Source of the DNA: Actinomycetota bacterium
GTDB lineage: Bacteria; Actinomycetota; Actinomycetes; S36-B12
Direction: 5' to 3'
Length of the DNA: 5,882 bases
Assembly: GCA_016870425.1 (NCBI GenBank)
Contig: VGBQ01000157.1
Span: 1 to 5,882 of the forward strand
In this document: in pieces, positions 4,750-5,882 of the stretch
Layout of the letters: every line of letters begins with the position of its first letter
Numbering within the stretch: the first letter of the stretch is position 1
The notes under the pieces: model-generated
What the model was told of the DNA's origin: nothing
The model's database searches: none
Seen by the model: the letters and a program-made list of their open reading frames with translations, nothing else
Program-made: the position numbers and the translations under genes

Positions 4750-5882
4750 TTACGCCCTGGGGAAGGACTGCTCCCACGTGCGCTCGCGGATGACCTCGTC
4801 GCCGTCCCAGACCGTGAGATGAATGCGCAGGTCGTAGGAGTCGCCGGCAGTCATCAGGTCCATGACGGATCGGGTGGTCGCGGTGACCGCCTCGGTCGTG
4901 TCAGTGGCGGTGAAGCGCAGGGCGAACTCCACATCGGAGTGGGCGTGCTGGGCGAAGGTGCGCTCATCGACGCTCACCCAGCCGTCATAGCGCTCGCTGC
5001 CGGAGCCGAAGGGCGTCTCGTAGTCCGACGTCGAGCCGACGACCGCGCGCGTGATGCCTCGGGCGACATCGCGCTCAATGCGCCAGGTGATGCCGTCGGT
5101 GTCCTCGCTGGACTCCGGATTCCCGGGGGCGAAGTCGGGCACAGGCGCAGCGGGATCCGGCTCGTAGATGGGCAGGGTCAGGGTCGCGTCGCGCAGGGTG
5201 AGGAATCCGGGGCCGCCGGGGGCGACGACATTGGGCCAGTCCGCTCCGGCGACACTCACGCGCAGCGTGCGACCGGGGAGCCAGCGGTACGCCGTCGCCT
5301 CGAGCTCGACGTCCACCTCGCCGTCGGGATCGATGAGGAGCGTGCCGCGCGAGACGAGGGTCGACGTACCGTCCTCATCCACATCGCACAGGCGCACCGC
5401 GATGATCGGGTGCGGGCAGGTGGCGGTGACGTGCGCGCGCAGGTGCGCGTGACCGGCGATCTCGAGCGGGTCGGTGACGGGCAAGTCCCAGGTCATCGAC
5501 TTCGCATCGTCCACCCGCTGGTCGCCGGACTGGCCGTAGGGCAGATGACCGGCGCACGAGATCCACGCGTCGATGCCGACCTCAGGTCGCACGGCGTAGG
5601 GCGGACGATCGTCGAGGGGGAACTCGCGTGGTTGCGTGCGCTGCCACGTGTCCGCGCGCCACTCCCCCGGCACGATGTCGAGAGTCGGACTCGGTGCGTG
5701 CGAGAAGCGGCAGTACCAGGCGTGCGGGAGTGACCACTCGGGCAGCGATGCGGGCGCACCGGGCGGGGTCCCCAGATGCTCGGCGAAGAACGCCGCCATC
5801 TGCGGCACGTGATCGATGCGCGGTCCGGGAGCACTGGAGGTGGGGGCCGCGTGCGACCAGGGCCCCGCGAGCAGGCGCGTGG
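4750..5882 (-). CDS. CocE/NonD-family serine hydrolase, C-terminal part (partial, 5' end beyond right edge)
   Basis: The visible part is 376 codons and the frame is open to the right edge, so the gene starts outside the window. The first visible residues read TRLLAGPWSH; the GPWSH motif carries the catalytic His (codon at 5853-5851) of the alpha/beta-hydrolase domain of cocaine esterase and X-Pro dipeptidyl-peptidase relatives. The nucleophile Ser and the Asp would lie off the window. A C-terminal jelly-roll domain (X-Pro dipeptidyl-peptidase C-terminal type) follows at about fragment residues 120-245, including the MTWDLPVTDPLEIAG start and the WLPGRTLRVSVAGADWPN region. A further beta-rich tail (about 255-376) is common in family members of 650-700 residues. 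The family hydrolyses esters or amides, and the substrate cannot be inferred. It ends with TAA 15 bp before the Rieske gene on the same strand, indicating a shared transcript. Confidence 0.9.
   Translation of the reverse strand, partial: TRLLAGPWSHAAPTSSAPGPRIDHVPQMAAFFAEHLGTPPGAPASLPEWSLPHAWYCRFSHAPSPTLDIVPGEWRADTWQRTQPREFPLDDRPPYAVRPEVGIDAWISCAGHLPYGQSGDQRVDDAKSMTWDLPVTDPLEIAGHAHLRAHVTATCPHPIIAVRLCDVDEDGTSTLVSRGTLLIDPDGEVDVELEATAYRWLPGRTLRVSVAGADWPNVVAPGGPGFLTLRDATLTLPIYEPDPAAPVPDFAPGNPESSEDTDGITWRIERDVARGITRAVVGSTSDYETPFGSGSERYDGWVSVDERTFAQHAHSDVEFALRFTATDTTEAVTATTRSVMDLMTAGDSYDLRIHLTVWDGDEVIRERTWEQSFPRA

Noticed and set aside
3877..5733. A 618-codon open frame on the plus strand across the Rieske and hydrolase genes
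   Set aside because: It is antisense to two genes with intact catalytic motifs. Its product is a low-complexity Arg/Val/Gly/Glu-rich sequence with no motif, as expected of an antisense frame in high-GC DNA.
5806..5808. GTG at 5808 as the start of the hydrolase gene
   Set aside because: The frame stays open upstream to the window edge and encodes the conserved GPWSH motif there, so this codon is internal.

Overview
The window is GC-rich (roughly two thirds G+C by eye) with dense coding on both strands, frequent GTG starts, weak or absent Shine-Dalgarno sequences, and a DUF222/HNH (13E12-type) gene behind a Gram-positive-type LexA box. Together these point to an actinomycete (phylum Actinomycetota). 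The genus cannot be told from the sequence.

Layout, left to right. (a) 1-30, minus strand: the first ten codons of a gene leaving the left edge, with a strong Shine-Dalgarno sequence and an N-terminus resembling the first strand of a dinucleotide-binding fold. (b) 31-308: a divergent regulatory region with a sigma70-like promoter, a LexA (SOS) box matching 11 of 12 consensus positions at 101-116, and a 14-bp tandem duplication. (c) 309-1628, plus: DUF222/HNH endonuclease-like protein. (d) 1629-2753, minus: monomeric sarcosine oxidase-family flavoenzyme; its stop codon abuts that of the HNH gene with no base between. (e) 2754-2818: short divergent promoter region. (f) 2819-3580, plus: secreted protein of unknown function. 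(g) 3577-3768, plus: a signal-peptide-like reading frame broken by a TGA at codon 3, probably a gene remnant. (h) 3676-4734, minus: Rieske non-heme iron oxygenase of the choline/betaine/carnitine type. (i) 4750-5882, minus: the C-terminal part of a CocE/NonD-family serine hydrolase that continues past the right edge; it lies 15 bp upstream of the Rieske gene, so the two are probably one operon.

How the genes may work together (inference): Rieske oxygenases of this subclass remove methyl or larger groups from quaternary amines, and monomeric sarcosine oxidases remove methyl groups from secondary N-methyl amino acids. With a CocE-type esterase/amidase ahead of the oxygenase, the window looks like part of a catabolic locus for an esterified or amide-linked N-methylated compound. 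The gene leaving the left edge could be another flavin oxidoreductase of the same pathway. No reductase for the Rieske protein is visible. The SOS-controlled HNH gene looks unrelated to this pathway and may be a later insertion. No tRNA, rRNA, CRISPR array, insertion sequence or convincing intrinsic terminator was seen.
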